NCBI RefSeq assembly: GCF_036924745.1
Contig: NZ_JAZHSD010000001.1
Coordinates: 2,232,001-2,296,000, forward strand
Source: Bradyrhizobium sp. AZCC 1693
GTDB taxonomy: Bacteria > Pseudomonadota > Alphaproteobacteria > Rhizobiales > Xanthobacteraceae
Direction of reading: 5' to 3'
DNA: 64,000 nt
In this document: positions 1-8,419 of the stretch, piece by piece
Layout: every line of letters begins with the position of its first letter
Numbering within the stretch: the first letter of the stretch is position 1
The notes under the pieces: generated by a model
Told to the model about the DNA's origin: nothing
The model's database searches: none
The model's input: the letters and a program-made list of their open reading frames with translations, nothing else
Translations under genes and position numbers: made by a program

Positions 1-791
1 ATCTGCGCCCATTGCATTCCCTCGATCCCGGACAGGTAGAACGGGAACATCAGCAAATAGCCGCTTACCGCAACGGCAGTGCCGCCGATGATGACGATCC
101 AGTAAATCGCCTTCTGCCCAGCGTTAAAGCGATAGGCCGGTGGATGATCGTGGCCGACGATGCCGCCGCCTCGCTTCAGCCAATCGACATCCACCTTGTT
201 CGGGATGTTTCCGGCGATCCAGATCAGGAAGATCACTACCACCCCGATGGTGAACGGAAAGCTCAGATAGATGTGCGCATACTTCGCCCATTGCGACCAC
301 TCGGAAAACGCGTCGAAGCCAATGAGTGGCAGGAGCAGCGGACGACCGAACGTGATGTTCAGTCCCGAGATGGCCAGAACGATGAAACAGGCCGCGGTCA
401 CCCAGTGCACGAAGCGCTCGAATGCCGTAAAGCGCACGATGGTACGCCCCGAGCGGCCGCTCTCGAGCCGGACCATGCCGCGGCGGAGGTAGAAGATCAC
501 GAGCACGGCCAGCATGCCCAGGATGGCAATGCCGCCGATCCACCGCAGCGTCACATTACGGAATTCCCGCCAATCGCGGCCGGCGGGCTGTACGAGCACG
601 CCTGAACGCTGATCGGGAATGCTGACGCGCCCCTGGATCCGGTTCAGCTCCTGCAGGAGCTGCTGCTCCTTGACCGAACTCGCGGTCGGATTCACCTGCT
701 GGGCAACTGATGGCGCCGGCAATGCGATGACCAGCAGAAGAAAGGCCCACGCACCGATAGTGAGGCGGATCAATCTTGCAAACGACGCCAT
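1..791 (-). CDS. formate dehydrogenase subunit gamma (membrane cytochrome b), 3' end cut by the window
   Basis: Membrane cytochrome b subunit that takes electrons from the FDH beta subunit and passes them to quinone. The reading frame is open from the ATG to the window edge (263 codons), so the C-terminus is missing. It starts with a signal-like hydrophobic segment ending near APSVAQQ (residues 1-31). A linker and a TM helix follow at about 83-101 (WIGGIAILGMLAVLVIFYL), then the conserved start of the cytochrome b core, RFTAFERFVHWVTA, with a likely heme-ligand His, then two more TM helices. The long N-terminal extension before the core is usual for the alphaproteobacterial FDH3 type. It is the last gene of the operon after alpha and beta. 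Family call is seen in sequence; the quinone role is family knowledge. Confidence 0.9.
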   Translation of the reverse strand, partial: MASFARLIRLTIGAWAFLLLVIALPAPSVAQQVNPTASSVKEQQLLQELNRIQGRVSIPDQRSGVLVQPAGRDWREFRNVTLRWIGGIAILGMLAVLVIFYLRRGMVRLESGRSGRTIVRFTAFERFVHWVTAACFIVLAISGLNITFGRPLLLPLIGFDAFSEWSQWAKYAHIYLSFPFTIGVVVIFLIWIAGNIPNKVDVDWLKRGGGIVGHDHPPAYRFNAGQKAIYWIVIIGGTAVAVSGYLLMFPFYLSGIEGMQWAQ

Positions 792-836
792 AGGTCCCTC
801 TCCCCGATATCTGTGCGATCGCAGCCGATGCTGTCC

Positions 837-1433
837 TCAGGACTCAATCGTCTCGCGATAGGCGGTCTTCCAGCCCCACGCCCCGGAGCCGTAGCCGCGT
901 TTCATCACGCGTTCTTTGTAAATTTGGGCGATGATTTCGCCGTCACCGGCGAGCAAGGATTTGGTCGAGCACATTTCGGCGCATAGCGGCAGCTTGCCCT
1001 CGGCGAGACGATTCGCACCATACTTCTCGTACTCCTCCCTGCTGCCGTCGGCCTCGGGCCCACCGGCGCAGAAGGTGCATTTGTCCATCTTGCCGCGCGA
1101 GCCGAAATTGCCGACCTTCGGATATTGCGGCGCACCGAACGGACAGGCGTAGAAGCAATAGCCGCAGCCGATGCACAGGTCCTTGGAGTGAAGCACGACG
1201 CCGTCGGCCGTGGTGTAGAAGCAATTTACCGGGCAAACCGCCGCGCAGGGCGCGTCGGTGCAATGCATGCAGGCCATCGAGACCGAACGCTCGCCCGGCT
1301 TGCCATCGTTGATGGTGACGACGCGGCGCCGGTTGATGCCCCAGGGCACCTCGTGCTCGTTCTTGCAGGCAGTGACGCAGGCATTGCATTCGATGCAACG
1401 GTCGGCGTCGCAGAGAAATTTCATACGTGCCAT
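837..1433 (-). CDS. fdh3B: formate dehydrogenase FDH3 subunit beta (four-cluster ferredoxin-like)
   Basis: Electron-transfer subunit linking the molybdenum subunit to the cytochrome b subunit. The 198 residues carry four cysteine groups: CIECNACVTAC near the N-terminus, CMHCTDAPCAAVCP, CIGCGYCFYACP, and CTFC with a later CAEMC. This is the FdnH/HybA pattern for four [4Fe-4S] clusters. It has no C-terminal membrane anchor, unlike E. coli FdnH, and is much shorter. GGAG lies eight bases before the ATG. It sits 12 bp after the alpha gene and 45 bp before gamma, so it is in the same operon. It has no signal peptide of its own and probably rides through Tat with the alpha subunit. Confidence 0.93.
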   Translation of the reverse strand: MARMKFLCDADRCIECNACVTACKNEHEVPWGINRRRVVTINDGKPGERSVSMACMHCTDAPCAAVCPVNCFYTTADGVVLHSKDLCIGCGYCFYACPFGAPQYPKVGNFGSRGKMDKCTFCAGGPEADGSREEYEKYGANRLAEGKLPLCAEMCSTKSLLAGDGEIIAQIYKERVMKRGYGSGAWGWKTAYRETIES

Positions 1434-1445
1434 GGTCGTTGCTCC

Positions 1446-4397
1446 TTATGCCGCCGCGATTTGGCAGAGAGTGACTTTAGGCTCCTGCATACCGGTCGCG
1501 GGATCATAGCCGTAGGTGGTTATCGTATTCGCGCTTTCGCCGAGAACGATCGGATCGGTGCCCTTCGGGTAGGCGTCACGAAGGTCCTTGCCTGCGAACC
1601 AGCCGCCGAAGTGGAAGGGCATCCAGGCAACACCCTTGCCGATCCGCTCGGTGACCAGCGCCTTCATCTTGGCCTTGGAATTGCTCTCGGCGCCTGTGAC
1701 CCAGACCCAGCCGCCGTCCTTGATGCCGCGTTCGGCGGCATCGGCCGGGCTGATCTCGATGAACATGTCCTGCTGCAATTCTGCGAGCCATGGATTGGTC
1801 CGGGTCTCCTCGCCGCCTCCCTCATATTCGACAAGGCGACCCGAGGAGAGGATGAGCGGAAACTGCTTGGCGATCCCCTTTTCCACCGCCGCCTTCTGCA
1901 CGGAGAAACCGATGTTGGGCACACGGAACTGCTTGGCGTCCGGCCGCGTCGGATACTTCGCCACCAGATCGACGCGCGGAGTGTAGATCGGCTCGCGGTG
2001 CACCGGGATTGGGTCCGGCAAGCCGAAAGCATTCATGCGCGCCTTGCCATTGCCGTAGGGAACACACCCGTGCTTGAGAGCCACGCGCTGGATTCCGCCC
2101 GACAGATCGAGCGCCCACGACACCGCGTCGGGATTGGCGGGATTGACCTTGTTGATGACTGCCATCTCGGCCTCGGTCAGATCCGTATCCCAGCCGAGTT
2201 TCTTGAGGCTCGCCAAGGTGAACTCCGGATAGCCATCCTGGATTCCGGAATCCTTGGAGTAGGAGCCATCCGCCAGCAGACTAACCTTTCGCGTCGAGCC
2301 GTCGGGAAGCTTGTCCTCGCGTTCGACGCCGAAACGCGGCCGGAACGTGCCGCCGCCGTCCATCACCGCGAGATTAGTGTTGTAGAGCAGCGGCGTGCCC
2401 GGATGCTTGACTTCCGGAGATCCCCAGCACGGCCAGGGCAGTCCGTAATAGTCGCCGCCGACTTCAGGATCGTCCTTAGGCGCCCGCATCGTCAGCATAT
2501 CGAACTTCGCCTGGTTCTTCATATGCGCCTTGAGCCGCTCGGGCGATTGCCCGCAATAGCCGGTCGACCAGCTTCCGCGATTCATCTCGCGCAACACATC
2601 TTCGGCTTCCGGAAGATTATTCTCGACCTTGATGTTCTTGAACATCTTGTCGGCGAATCCGAGCTTCTGCGCCATCCTGTAAATGATCTCAAGATCGTCC
2701 TTCGATTCGAAGATCGGCTTGACGATCTGTTCGCCCCACTGCAGCGAGCGGTTTGAGGCAACGCGCGAACCCTTGCACTCGAATTGCGTGGCAACCGGGA
2801 GAATGTAGACGCCATCCTTGCGTCCCGCCTCCACGGAGAGCGAGGCCCAGGTGGTCGGATGCGGGTCGGCTATGACGAGCAACTCGAGCGCCTTGAGGCC
2901 GTTGAGGGATTCAGGAATACGCGTGATGCTGTTGCTGGCATGTCCCTGCACGAACACCGCCCGCACATTGTCTTTCTGCGCGACTTGATCTTTCGGCAGC
3001 GTCACCGCGTCAAACCAACGGGTGAGCGGGATGCCGGGGGTTTCCATGATCTGCTTGGAGTCGAAGCGCGACTTCAAGAACTCATAATCGACTTCCCAAA
3101 CCCGCGACCAATGCTTCCAGGCACCTTCGACGAGGCCGTAATAGAACGGCAACGTGACGATATCGAGCCCGACGTCGGTTGCTCCCTGCACGTTGTCATG
3201 GCCACGGAAGATGTTGGCGCCGGCGCCGGCCTTGCCGACATTGCCGGTCATCAACAGGGCGATGCAACTCGCCCGCACGTTGGCGGTGCCGACGGTCTTC
3301 TGGGTCTGGCCCATGGCCCAGATCAGCGTTGCCGGCTTCTCCGTCGCAAACATCTTGGCGACGCGCTTGAGCTGTTCGCCAGGAACGCCGCTGACGCGCT
3401 CGACCTCTTCCGGATTCCACTTCTCCACTTCCTCACGGAGCTCGTCGAAACCGTAGACGCGCTGTTTGATGAACTCCTTGTCCTCCCAGCCGTTCTTGAG
3501 GATGTGCCACATCATGCCGTAGAGTATCGGGATGTCGGTGCCCGGCCGCATGCGCACATATTCGGTCGCGTGAGCCGCGGTTCGCGTCATGCGTGGGTCG
3601 ATGACGATAAAGTTGGCCTTTTGAAGCTCCTTGCCCTCGAGCAGATGCTGCATCGCTATCGGATGCGCCTCGGCCGGATTGCCGCCCATAATGACCTGGG
3701 TTTTCGCATTGCGGATGTCATTGAAGCTGTTGGTCATCGCGCCGTAGCCCCAGGTGTTGGCCACGCCGGTGACGGTCGTCGAATGGCAGATACGTGCTTG
3801 ATGATCGGTATTGTTGGTGCCCCAGAACGCGCCGAGCTTGCGGAACAGATAGGCGCCCTCATTCGTCATCTTGGCCGATCCCAGCCAGTAGACGGAATCG
3901 GGGCCCGACTTTTCACGAATGGCCGTCAGCTTGTCGCCAATCTCGTTGACGGCCGTCTCCCATGAGACGCGCGTCCACTGTCCGTTGACGAGTTTCATCG
4001 GATAGCGAAGCCGCCGCTCGCTGTGGACCAGCTCGCGCACCGATGCGCCCTTGGCACAATGCGATCCGCGATTGATAGGGGAATCCCAACTCGGCTCCTG
4101 GCCGATCCAGACCCCGTTCAGCACTTCCGCGGTCACAGTGCATCCGACCGCACAATGCGTACAGATGCTCTTGCGGACGGCCGCCCCTGAGGTAAGCGGA
4201 CCGGCCACGGCAGCTTCCGCCTTGCGGACGCTGCCAACCGGCAGGGTGCTCAGCGCAGCCAGCGCGCCGCCGGCAAGACCGGAGCGGCGCAGGAAAGTAC
4301 GGCGATCGAGACCGCCGCCGCCCTGCCCCAACAAGGCCTGCGCAACTGATCCGCGACGGCCAGATTCGGAACGTTGTTCTGTTCTCCTGATCAGCAC
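1446..4397 (-). CDS. fdhA: formate dehydrogenase subunit alpha, Tat-exported molybdopterin enzyme
   Basis: Catalytic subunit oxidising formate to CO2 at a bis-MGD molybdenum (or tungsten) centre. A twin-arginine signal, DRRTFLRRSGLAGG, lies at residues 31-44, with an AEA-A cleavage region near 60, so it acts in the periplasm. The [4Fe-4S] cysteines are C79, C82, C86 and C114. The catalytic residue is Cys204 in ARICHSTTV, where E. coli FDH-N has selenocysteine, so no SECIS element or selenocysteine machinery is needed. Its 983 residues match the family. The start is a GTG preceded by GAGGAGG, only 10 bp after the small Tat-target gene. The C-terminal domain (about 830-983) has the MopB-binding fold, with motifs such as SSGRLVEYEGGG. 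Confidence 0.95.
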   Translation of the reverse strand: MLIRRTEQRSESGRRGSVAQALLGQGGGGLDRRTFLRRSGLAGGALAALSTLPVGSVRKAEAAVAGPLTSGAAVRKSICTHCAVGCTVTAEVLNGVWIGQEPSWDSPINRGSHCAKGASVRELVHSERRLRYPMKLVNGQWTRVSWETAVNEIGDKLTAIREKSGPDSVYWLGSAKMTNEGAYLFRKLGAFWGTNNTDHQARICHSTTVTGVANTWGYGAMTNSFNDIRNAKTQVIMGGNPAEAHPIAMQHLLEGKELQKANFIVIDPRMTRTAAHATEYVRMRPGTDIPILYGMMWHILKNGWEDKEFIKQRVYGFDELREEVEKWNPEEVERVSGVPGEQLKRVAKMFATEKPATLIWAMGQTQKTVGTANVRASCIALLMTGNVGKAGAGANIFRGHDNVQGATDVGLDIVTLPFYYGLVEGAWKHWSRVWEVDYEFLKSRFDSKQIMETPGIPLTRWFDAVTLPKDQVAQKDNVRAVFVQGHASNSITRIPESLNGLKALELLVIADPHPTTWASLSVEAGRKDGVYILPVATQFECKGSRVASNRSLQWGEQIVKPIFESKDDLEIIYRMAQKLGFADKMFKNIKVENNLPEAEDVLREMNRGSWSTGYCGQSPERLKAHMKNQAKFDMLTMRAPKDDPEVGGDYYGLPWPCWGSPEVKHPGTPLLYNTNLAVMDGGGTFRPRFGVEREDKLPDGSTRKVSLLADGSYSKDSGIQDGYPEFTLASLKKLGWDTDLTEAEMAVINKVNPANPDAVSWALDLSGGIQRVALKHGCVPYGNGKARMNAFGLPDPIPVHREPIYTPRVDLVAKYPTRPDAKQFRVPNIGFSVQKAAVEKGIAKQFPLILSSGRLVEYEGGGEETRTNPWLAELQQDMFIEISPADAAERGIKDGGWVWVTGAESNSKAKMKALVTERIGKGVAWMPFHFGGWFAGKDLRDAYPKGTDPIVLGESANTITTYGYDPATGMQEPKVTLCQIAAA

Positions 4398-4407
4398 GGC
4401 GGCCTCC

Positions 4408-4617
4408 TCAAGCAGGATAACGATTGACGCGGTAAAACGCCTTCACGTGATCGGTTTCCTTGTAGCGCGCCTTGCGCTTTTCATCGCTGTTCTCGCTGTC
4501 GGCATGCGCGGGCGCGATCAATGGCGTCGCAAGCGTCGCACCGGCACCAACCGCGCCAGCGCCGACCTTGCGCAAGAAATCGCGGCGACCAACTGTCGTT
4601 TTCTTCTCGTCCCTCAT
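4408..4617 (-). CDS. small twin-arginine protein of the formate dehydrogenase region (FdhX-type)
   Basis: A 69-residue protein with a twin-arginine motif, GRRDFLRKVGAGAVGAGAT, then an Ala-rich hydrophobic stretch, an APAHA-type cleavage site, and a short charged tail ending in the conserved-looking KAFYRVNRYPA. It matches the small proteins annotated as formate dehydrogenase region TAT target, which usually sit between the TorD-like chaperone and the alpha subunit, as here. Their biochemical role is not established; an assembly or small-subunit role is inference. GGGAGAG lies five bases before the ATG. It starts 28 bp after the chaperone gene ends and stops 10 bp before the alpha start, indicating one operon. 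Confidence 0.85.
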   Translation of the reverse strand: MRDEKKTTVGRRDFLRKVGAGAVGAGATLATPLIAPAHADSENSDEKRKARYKETDHVKAFYRVNRYPA

Positions 4618-4645
4618 CGCATCTCTCCCGGACCAGTGCCCCTGG

Positions 4646-5425
4646 TCAGTTGGCGAAGGTAAAAGCTTCAGCTTCGATTTTCATAAAGACTTGGCCGAGC
4701 GTCCCGACCGATTTGTAAAACCTGGCACTCGTTGCCCGCTCCATGTCGGCGAACATGCGCCCCATCCACGAGACGATGTGCTTCTCGAAGAACGCGCGCT
4801 GGCTTGCTTCGGATGCCGGGAAGCGGCCAGCTGCAAATCCAGCCATGATCTCGCACAACGTGCCTGCATGATCCTCGGGTTCGAAATTGTTCTCGACGCG
4901 CTCGATGCCGAGTGCGGCGAGGTCGTCGCGAAGACGGGAAAGCGGGCGTTCGTTGAGAAAGCCGGTCAGATAGTAGGAAGCATAGGGCAACAGCTCGCCG
5001 CGCCCGAGACCGACGAACAGATCGAAATATTCGCGCTCGACACCGGTGGTCACGACCTCCGATGCGGCCTCAGCCAAGGCGGCATGGGCGCGACCCAGCG
5101 GCGTTGCGTCGCCGCGCAGATGCGCGATCTCACCAAGCAAAGCGTTCGACGGCGGACAGGAAAGCAATACGGCAAGCAGTTCGTATTCCCGCGCGCGAGC
5201 GGCGTCGACGGGATCGACATCATTGTCTGGCAACGCGGGCTCGCTATAGAAATCGGGACGAAGTTGTTGACGCGGTACGCCGGTCGCGGTCTCCACCGCA
5301 ATCACCCTTCCAACAGGCACTCTGTTCCAATTTGAAACGGACGGCTGCGCAATGCCAATTTTGCGGGCAAGCTGAGCAACGCCGCCTGCCGCATTAATGG
5401 CACGATCTAGGCCCGCATCACGCAT
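4646..5425 (-). CDS. TorD-family chaperone with N-terminal YdaS/Cro-like helix-turn-helix
   Basis: Predicted redox-enzyme maturation chaperone that would bind the Tat signal or cofactor-free FDH alpha subunit. The C-terminal ~185 residues are TorD-like: all-alpha, with EREYFDLFVGLGRGELLPYA and the EPEDHAG motif, the family's NxxEPxDH signature. The first ~65 residues form a separate DNA-binding-like domain: LDRAINAAGGVAQLARKIGI, then QPSVSNW, then RVIAVETATGVPRQQLRPD, typical of YdaS/Cro antitoxin-type HTH. I chose the ATG at 5425 because GGGAGG lies six bases upstream. A TTG in frame at 5506 has no ribosome site and would overlap the predicted -35 box. It is the first gene of the fdh operon. 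The HTH suggests autoregulation, which is inference. Confidence 0.88.
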   Translation of the reverse strand: MRDAGLDRAINAAGGVAQLARKIGIAQPSVSNWNRVPVGRVIAVETATGVPRQQLRPDFYSEPALPDNDVDPVDAARAREYELLAVLLSCPPSNALLGEIAHLRGDATPLGRAHAALAEAASEVVTTGVEREYFDLFVGLGRGELLPYASYYLTGFLNERPLSRLRDDLAALGIERVENNFEPEDHAGTLCEIMAGFAAGRFPASEASQRAFFEKHIVSWMGRMFADMERATSARFYKSVGTLGQVFMKIEAEAFTFAN

Positions 5426-5477
5426 GTGGACCTCCCATCCCAGGTGCCAAGCGCTTGATATCCCTTTACTTGGAAGA

Positions 5478-5506
5478 ATTCTAAACGCGGGTTCCCGAGT
5501 GGTCAA
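5478..5506 (-). promoter_or_regulatory. sigma70-like promoter of the fdh operon
   Basis: Read on the minus strand, TTGACC (5506-5501) and TAGAAT (5483-5478) are separated by exactly 17 bp. This is a near-consensus housekeeping promoter, about 50 bp upstream of the HTH-TorD start codon. The predicted transcript start is near 5470. Seen in sequence; activity is inferred. Confidence 0.6.
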
Positions 5507-5514
5507 TCGCTAGG

Positions 5515-5531
5515 TATAGTTTGAAACTATA
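5515..5531. promoter_or_regulatory. perfect 17-bp palindrome upstream of the fdh promoter (candidate operator)
   Basis: TATAGTTTGAAACTATA is a perfect inverted repeat (8 bp arms, 1 bp centre). It lies 8 bp beyond the -35 box, centred at about -53 from the predicted start, a typical activator position. It is too short and AT-rich to be a good terminator for the upstream DUF3306 gene. The HTH domain of the first gene in the operon is an obvious candidate ligand, by inference. Confidence 0.5.
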
Positions 5532-5546
5532 ACATTTCGTCGCAAG

Positions 5547-6212
5547 CTAACGAGGCCGCGCACCGCCATGTGTGCGGCGCCGAACGGAAGGCTCCTCACT
5601 GTCGCTTGTCTCTGCGGTCGACGGGTGCGATGCAGCAGAACTTGTCGCCGGTTCGGCCGGCGTGGACTCCTCCGCCGTACTCGGCGCGCCTATCGCTTCC
5701 GTAGGATTCGGCTCTTTCGCGGGATCGCGCCCGGAAGAAGCCAGGCGCCCGACTTCCTCGACCTCTCCGGGTGGCTCCAGGAGCGCCTCGGCGGCCTTCT
5801 TCGCACCTCCGACGATCCGGTCGACGAGCCCACGAAGCTCCGCCTCTGAACAGTCGAGCGGTCCGAATCCAGGCATCGCATTCGGATCGTTGAAATCCCA
5901 GGCGTTCTCAGCGAGGCCGATAAAATCCCGTATGGCAGGATCCGCGGTCCAGGCGCGACGAAGCGCCGCACGGCTCAATTCCTGTGGAATGCCTTTGCGG
6001 AGGAAAGCCGTGATGTCCGTGCCGGCATCGATCGAATCGATTGGCGGCAAGTTCGATAGATCGACCTCCGGCGCCCCCGGGTCTTCAACTGCATTCGTGG
6101 GAGGGGCCGGGCTGGGCGCCTGCGTCGGCTCGGCCGGCTGCAAAGCATCGTTGCCAGCCCTCGTCTCCCGCTTTAGGCGAGACCAGCGCGCAAGGAATTC
6201 CTCGTCGCTCAT
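5547..6212 (-). CDS. DUF3306 domain-containing protein (FDH-associated)
   Basis: Uncharacterised protein with the DUF3306 signature: N-terminal MSDEEFLARWSRLKRET, then a Pro/Ala-rich linker, then a conserved core at about residues 48-130 (LSNLPPIDSIDAGTDITAFL, RKGIPQELSRAALRRAWTAD, RDFIGLAENAWDFNDP, MPGFGPL). The last ~75 residues are low-complexity Glu/Ser/Pro/Thr and end in a basic patch. No signal peptide or membrane helix is visible. Its ATG overlaps the stop of the DUF3305 gene by 4 bp (ATGA), so the two are translationally coupled. The family is repeatedly found beside Tat-dependent formate dehydrogenases; a maturation or quality-control role is inference only. Confidence 0.85.
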   Translation of the reverse strand: MSDEEFLARWSRLKRETRAGNDALQPAEPTQAPSPAPPTNAVEDPGAPEVDLSNLPPIDSIDAGTDITAFLRKGIPQELSRAALRRAWTADPAIRDFIGLAENAWDFNDPNAMPGFGPLDCSEAELRGLVDRIVGGAKKAAEALLEPPGEVEEVGRLASSGRDPAKEPNPTEAIGAPSTAEESTPAEPATSSAASHPSTAETSDSEEPSVRRRTHGGARPR

Positions 6213-6778
6213 TCGTGCCCGCCTTCCTGATGACGCCGCGCGAGCGCTTCCGGATCTGCGCGACCCAGCTTTCGCTTGACGAATTCTCGTTCGACGTGGT
6301 GCTCGCCAATGAACTTTTCAATCGCCTCGCGAAACACTTCGGGCATAGGCACCGCTTCGACAAGATTGACGCCTGCTATGGTGAAGGCCTCTCCTTCCGC
6401 AGGATCGGCGGTGACCGCCGAAACTACGTAGGGCCACTCCCCCTCTGAAGGGCTCAACACGACCCAGACGCTGGGCGAGCGGGACGCAAGATTATCTCGA
6501 TAGCGCTCCGTTTCGGAACGGTAGAGATCGACCGTGGCGCTGCCGGCATAATAGATCGCCGTCTCATCCTGCTTGCGCAGAAGCGTCCACGGCTTCATCT
6601 CGGGTTCATCCGGCAAAACGCCGATGCCGCGCCAGACGAAATCAATCCATGGGGAATCAGCTTTGTGGCGTTCGACCACGACGCCTACGGGAATGCGCAA
6701 CAAGGGTGTCGCGGAGGGGCTCAAGTTAAAACCTCCAGGTACTTGATCAGTAATCCCGTACCGATTTCTCGGGACCAT
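6209..6778 (-). CDS. DUF3305 domain-containing protein (FDH-associated)
   Basis: Uncharacterised partner of DUF3306. The conserved core runs from PVGVVVERHKADSPWIDFVW through GSATVDLYRSETERYRDNL to SPSVWVVLSPSE, about residues 30-125. The C-terminal ~50 residues are charged and helical (FREAIEKFIGEHHVEREFVK). It appears cytoplasmic. The start shown is the first in-frame ATG; a later start near the core is possible because the first 25 residues are not conserved-looking. It lies 39 bp downstream of the DUF6352 gene. Function is unknown; the pairing with DUF3306 next to FDH genes points to FDH biogenesis. Confidence 0.83.
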   Translation of the reverse strand: MVPRNRYGITDQVPGGFNLSPSATPLLRIPVGVVVERHKADSPWIDFVWRGIGVLPDEPEMKPWTLLRKQDETAIYYAGSATVDLYRSETERYRDNLASRSPSVWVVLSPSEGEWPYVVSAVTADPAEGEAFTIAGVNLVEAVPMPEVFREAIEKFIGEHHVEREFVKRKLGRADPEALARRHQEGGHE

Positions 6779-6817
6779 TCGGTCATTGCCATGCCGGATC
6801 CTCCATTTGGTGACCGC

Positions 6818-7840
6818 TCACGTGACCTTCGCAGTCGCCGCAAGCGGCAGCCCCGCGACCAGATTTTGCGGCTTTAATCTCACCACCTTGTCCGCGCCCA
6901 TGGCGAGGATGAGGTAGACCGGCCTGTCGGCAACCCGCTCATCCACCAGCCGAGTGTCTTCGAAGCTCAGGCGCATCAGGGCCACGATGCGCTCGGCGAC
7001 GCCGTTCTCAAGCCGCTCGCCGCGCCACAGCGCATTGCCGATCCGCGTCGCGTCGCTGTCGAGACCAACGAACCAGCGCCAGTCGCGATCCTCGATCGAG
7101 GCGATGGTTTCGACGCTGACGGTAACGCCGAGCAGATGGCCAATCCAGCGCTCGATGACCCGGCACAGCCCGGCGCGCGCCTTTGCATTGCCGCCGAGAT
7201 TCATGACCATCGCATGCGCGTCCGACCGCGACCAGTAGGTCCACGCATTTTCGTCGTCCATCACGTCCATCTCGCCGAAGGACTTCGGCTGTTGCAGCAT
7301 GGCCGTGAGCGGCGATGAATGCAGATCATGCTGGGCATGCTGCTCCGCCTCGATCACCTCCGCATCGGCCAGCAGCAACGTGCCTTCATGAAAGGCAGCC
7401 AACTGGCTCCGATAGAACAGCTCCGCTGCGCGCAATATATAGGGGTCGTCGCAGCCTTCGAGGGCGTTGCGCAGGATCAGGTGGCACAGTTGCGACAGAA
7501 AGATCGGCGGCAGGTCGCCGGCCCCTTTACGGGCCAGCGCGACATAGACCGCCTCGAGCGACGGCGCCGCCATCAGCCGGTCGCGGAAGTTCATCATGAA
7601 GGACCAGTTTTCGCGGGCGTCGGCATCGGCAAGCCGGGCGATGTCCGCGCTGGAGATCGGGCGCAGCGGGTCGGCCATCAGGCTCGCATGCAGATCGCGC
7701 TCGGCCTCGCAGGCATCCGCCGGCGGCATCAATTCGGGCCGCGCCAGATAGGCCATGATGAGTTCGGGCGTCGCCACCAGCCCACCATGATCGGCGCGGC
7801 GCGTGAGGTGGTGGCCCGAGGCGACCCAGAATTCTCTCAT
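6818..7840 (-). CDS. DUF6352 family protein
   Basis: Uncharacterised 340-residue cytoplasmic protein. It begins with MREFWVASGHHLTRR and continues with a long all-helical body rich in acidic residues. A distinct block, DENAWTYWSRSDAHAMVMNL, is near the middle. No signal peptide, TM helix or nucleotide-binding motif is visible. The start overlaps the DUF6505 stop by 4 bp, giving tight coupling. I recognise it as the DUF6352 member of the conserved FDH-accessory block. Its biochemical function is unknown. Confidence 0.78.
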   Translation of the reverse strand: MREFWVASGHHLTRRADHGGLVATPELIMAYLARPELMPPADACEAERDLHASLMADPLRPISSADIARLADADARENWSFMMNFRDRLMAAPSLEAVYVALARKGAGDLPPIFLSQLCHLILRNALEGCDDPYILRAAELFYRSQLAAFHEGTLLLADAEVIEAEQHAQHDLHSSPLTAMLQQPKSFGEMDVMDDENAWTYWSRSDAHAMVMNLGGNAKARAGLCRVIERWIGHLLGVTVSVETIASIEDRDWRWFVGLDSDATRIGNALWRGERLENGVAERIVALMRLSFEDTRLVDERVADRPVYLILAMGADKVVRLKPQNLVAGLPLAATAKVT

Positions 7841-8412
7841 GTATGATCCGTCGTCTTGCGGCCGGTCCCGATCAGCCCGAGAAGATCGACCTCTTCCTGC
7901 GGTTCAACGTCGCCTTCGACCTCATGGAAGGTAAAGGCGCTGGCATGGGCGTGCAACCGGTCGGCATCTGCGGCAACCGGGCGCGGCTTCAGGGTACGAA
8001 AGCGTTCGCGGATTTCGCCGTTTTCGACGCTGCGCTGCACGGCAAGCAGCGTCTGCGGCGGATGTTCGCACAAGGAAGCTGCGAACGCGATCTCCTCCTC
8101 GGCCGCAAGGCGCGCGGCGTCGGCATCGGGCGCACCGAATTTTTCCAGCAACTGCCCGGCGAGCCGCTCGATCATTCCCTGCCGCTCCGCTTCCGTCGCT
8201 TCGGTGACGATGGCAAGGGTCGACCATCCGAGACTATCGATCCCGAGAAACCCCGAGCGCAGCGCCACGCGCTGCTTCTGGCCGAGCGTGGCCGGATCCC
8301 GGTTCCAGAAAACGAACGCGCCGGAAACCGCCCATTCGCCGGGTTCCGCCGCCCGCTCGAAAACAAAGGTATCCGACGGGTCCAGCCTGATGGTTCGCGG
8401 AAATTTCAGCAT
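7837..8412 (-). CDS. DUF6505 family protein
   Basis: Uncharacterised 191-residue protein. Its N-terminal half is beta-rich (FPRTIRLDPSDTFVFERAAE, WAVSGAFVFWNRDP, KQRVALRSGFLGIDSLGWST) and its C-terminal half is helical and acidic (MIERLAGQLLEKFGAPDADA). It lies 7 bp downstream of the ligase-like gene and overlaps DUF6352 by 4 bp. No enzyme motif is recognisable. The tight packing in the accessory operon suggests it acts with those proteins, possibly as a structural or scaffold component. Confidence 0.77.
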   Translation of the reverse strand: MLKFPRTIRLDPSDTFVFERAAEPGEWAVSGAFVFWNRDPATLGQKQRVALRSGFLGIDSLGWSTLAIVTEATEAERQGMIERLAGQLLEKFGAPDADAARLAAEEEIAFAASLCEHPPQTLLAVQRSVENGEIRERFRTLKPRPVAADADRLHAHASAFTFHEVEGDVEPQEEVDLLGLIGTGRKTTDHT

Positions 8413-8419
8413 CTCCGCC

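Noticed and set aside
1125-2756. 543-codon open frame on the plus strand opposite the FDH alpha gene
   Set aside because: It runs antisense to the clear molybdopterin subunit. Its length comes from the high G+C third positions; it has no domain or ribosome site.
5426-5506. Longer HTH-TorD start at a TTG (5506)
   Set aside because: It would place the start codon inside the predicted -35 box and has no ribosome site. The ATG at 5425 has GGGAGG upstream.
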